Made by a program: the position numbers and the translations under genes
Shown here: positions 61,001-64,000 of the stretch, in pieces
How positions within the stretch are numbered: the first letter of the stretch is position 1
Layout of the letters: the number at the start of each line of letters is the position of its first letter
Origin: Brachypodium distachyon
Lineage: Eukaryota; Streptophyta; Magnoliopsida; Poales; Poaceae
Length of the DNA stretch: 64,000 bases
Assembly: GCF_000005505.3 (NCBI RefSeq)
Contig: NC_016132.3
Span: forward strand, 10,850,001-10,914,000
Direction: 5' to 3'
Notes under the pieces: generated by a model
The model's input: only the letters and a program-made list of their open reading frames with translations
Database searches by the model: none
What the model was told of the DNA's origin: nothing

Positions 61001-61383
61001 AACACTGTCTGGAAAGCCAAGGCCGAAAACAAGTGCAAATTCTTCGCCTGGCTTCTTGTGCAGAACAAGATCCTCACTGCCGACAATCTCGCCGTCAGGG
61101 GCTGGCCGCACACTCCTGGATGTTCCCTTTGCACTGATCCTCATGAGACCGGGACACACCTTTTCTTCAATGCCCCTTTGCCCGCCAGGTGTGGGATAAA
61201 GTCCTTGACCACTACAACTTCAACATCCTTCAGCAGGTCAAGCCTTCTGACTACAGGGACACTTGTGCCTGGTTGATTCAAGCCTCCAAGACGATTGACA
61301 AAGAAAGAAAACAATATTTCAATGGGGTGGTCATTTACATCATGTGGAACATTTGGAAAGAGCGCAACCGCCGTATCTTCTAG
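58012..61383 (+). pseudogene. LINE ORF2: endonuclease, reverse transcriptase, zf-RVT
   Basis: Apurinic-type endonuclease first: NICSWNPRGLN, LQETKLDF, ILGDFNLIY and FSDHCPLLL give the Asn, Glu, Asp and His positions. RT follows: DKAPGPDGFTGLFF, HYRPISLIHG, RRGVRQGDPLSPMLF and the catalytic YADD near 59994. The zf-RVT domain lies at about 60940-61200 (WKAKAENKCKFFAWLL). Lesions: TGA 58252-58254, frameshift near 59660, TAG 59714-59716, frameshift near 61180. Catalytic motifs themselves remain, so inactivation is by broken frame. Confidence 0.93.
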
Positions 61384-61679
61384 ACCGTGGCAGCTCCTGC
61401 TTTTGTTGTCGCGTCGCTTGCCCGTGACGCAATTGATACCCATAGGCTTGCTTTCCATTGTGTGACCGTGCCGTGACGTTTCTTGTGGTTCTTCGGTTTT
61501 TTCTGTCCGTCCTACCGGCCAGCTGCGTTTGGTCTGTTAGGATAGTCTTTCTCTGTTTCGTCTTTGCCTTTTTTTCTTCTTTCGACCTCGGTCGCATGTA
61601 CATATACTTGGTTTTCCCCTTCAAATATTGCATGGCAGAGCTGCTGCACTTCACGGAAAAAAAAAAAAACCTCGGATGG

Positions 61680-61937
61680 TTGCATCACGCGGGAGCACCG
61701 TGGAAGCAGGGGAGTAGGCAAGCCCTCTGTCCCAGTTTGCTGAACCTCGGGTGGTCGCACGCATGCCACTCGTCTCGTACTCCTTATCGAAAGTTCGAAA
61801 CGCAGATAAAATAAGAAGTCCTTTAAACCCTTGAATATTTAGAAGTTTCATAATCCTATTTAAATACAGTAGGATATAAAAGTCCAGGAGGCCGAACACG
61901 ACTTCACTTTGCACAGAGAAGTCGCAGGCTCGCAACC
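61680..61937 (+). promoter_or_regulatory. PDI promoter and 5' UTR, TATA at 61875
   Basis: TATAAAAG at 61875-61882 lies 56 bp before the ATG; a start about 30 bp downstream would leave a leader of about 30 nt. Only about 195 bp separate this TATA box from the end of the LINE, so any further upstream elements are now 6.5 kb away. No ER-stress element was recognised. Confidence 0.6.

Positions 61938-64000
<2,063 letters not shown>

Larger units (their letters stand above)
55172..61667 (+). mobile_element. L1-type LINE, near full length, inactivated
   Basis: AACCTCGGATGG occurs at 55160-55171 and 61668-61679, a perfect 12-bp target duplication (the leading A's may belong to the poly-A). The element ends in an A run at 61657-61667. 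Its two ORFs are in the expected order with a 3' UTR of about 280 bp. The 6.5-kb length with a 5' leader ending at ATG 55195 indicates little or no 5' truncation. It carries stops and frameshifts in both ORFs. Confidence 0.93.

Overview
This window is plant nuclear DNA from a grass, most likely a cool-season (pooid) grass. The signs are many-exon genes with GT-AG introns, GC-rich first exons, many Stowaway-type MITEs (ends near CTCCCTCCGTCC, TA target duplications), Tourist-like MITEs, Helitron-like remnants, a Ty3/gypsy element of the Tat type with an antisense gene, and a plant L1-type LINE. No bacterial operon, CRISPR array, rRNA or tRNA gene was seen. The protein matches below come from family knowledge and reading the translation, not from a database search.

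Four host genes make up the backbone. (1) PP4R3/SMEK, regulatory subunit 3 of protein phosphatase 4, minus strand, 24474 to 6939: 25 coding exons whose lengths sum to a clean 890-aa frame. (2) A type I vacuolar H+-pyrophosphatase, minus strand, 30150 to 26630: four exons, 775 aa. (3) An AMSH-type JAMM deubiquitinase, plus strand, 45406 to 53699: 14 exons, 516 aa, catalytic residues intact. (4) The 5' part of a PDIL2-type protein disulfide isomerase, plus strand, from 61938 past the right edge. They serve unrelated housekeeping roles (phosphatase targeting, tonoplast proton pumping, endosomal ubiquitin removal, ER disulfide formation) and show no sign of working as one pathway. All four look intact as far as they are visible.

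Between and inside them lie mobile elements. Positions 3283-5845 hold a three-level nest: an old LINE fragment, split by a roughly 0.5-kb LTR, itself split by a 1.3-kb copia-type solo LTR with a perfect 5-bp target duplication. An unfilled relative of the middle LTR sits at 25722-26186. Positions 31117-44899 hold a 13.8-kb Tat-type gypsy composite with one LTR (32483-33396) flanked on both sides by internal sequence. It carries a degenerate gag-pol on the plus strand, a spliced four-exon antisense gene on the minus strand (42943 to 40303), and an array of about 30-bp degenerate repeats beside the polypurine tract. Positions 55172-61667 hold a near full-length but inactivated LINE with a 12-bp target duplication, ending only about 260 bp before the PDI start codon.

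Introns carry most of the small elements: Stowaway copies in PP4R3, AMSH and PDI introns, Tourist-like elements and a long fold-back element in PP4R3 introns, and a Helitron-like element in PP4R3 intron 17. The least explained features are the spliced antisense gene and 30-bp array of the gypsy element, the fold-back element with a 264-bp tandem duplication, and the acidic insert of the proton pump.
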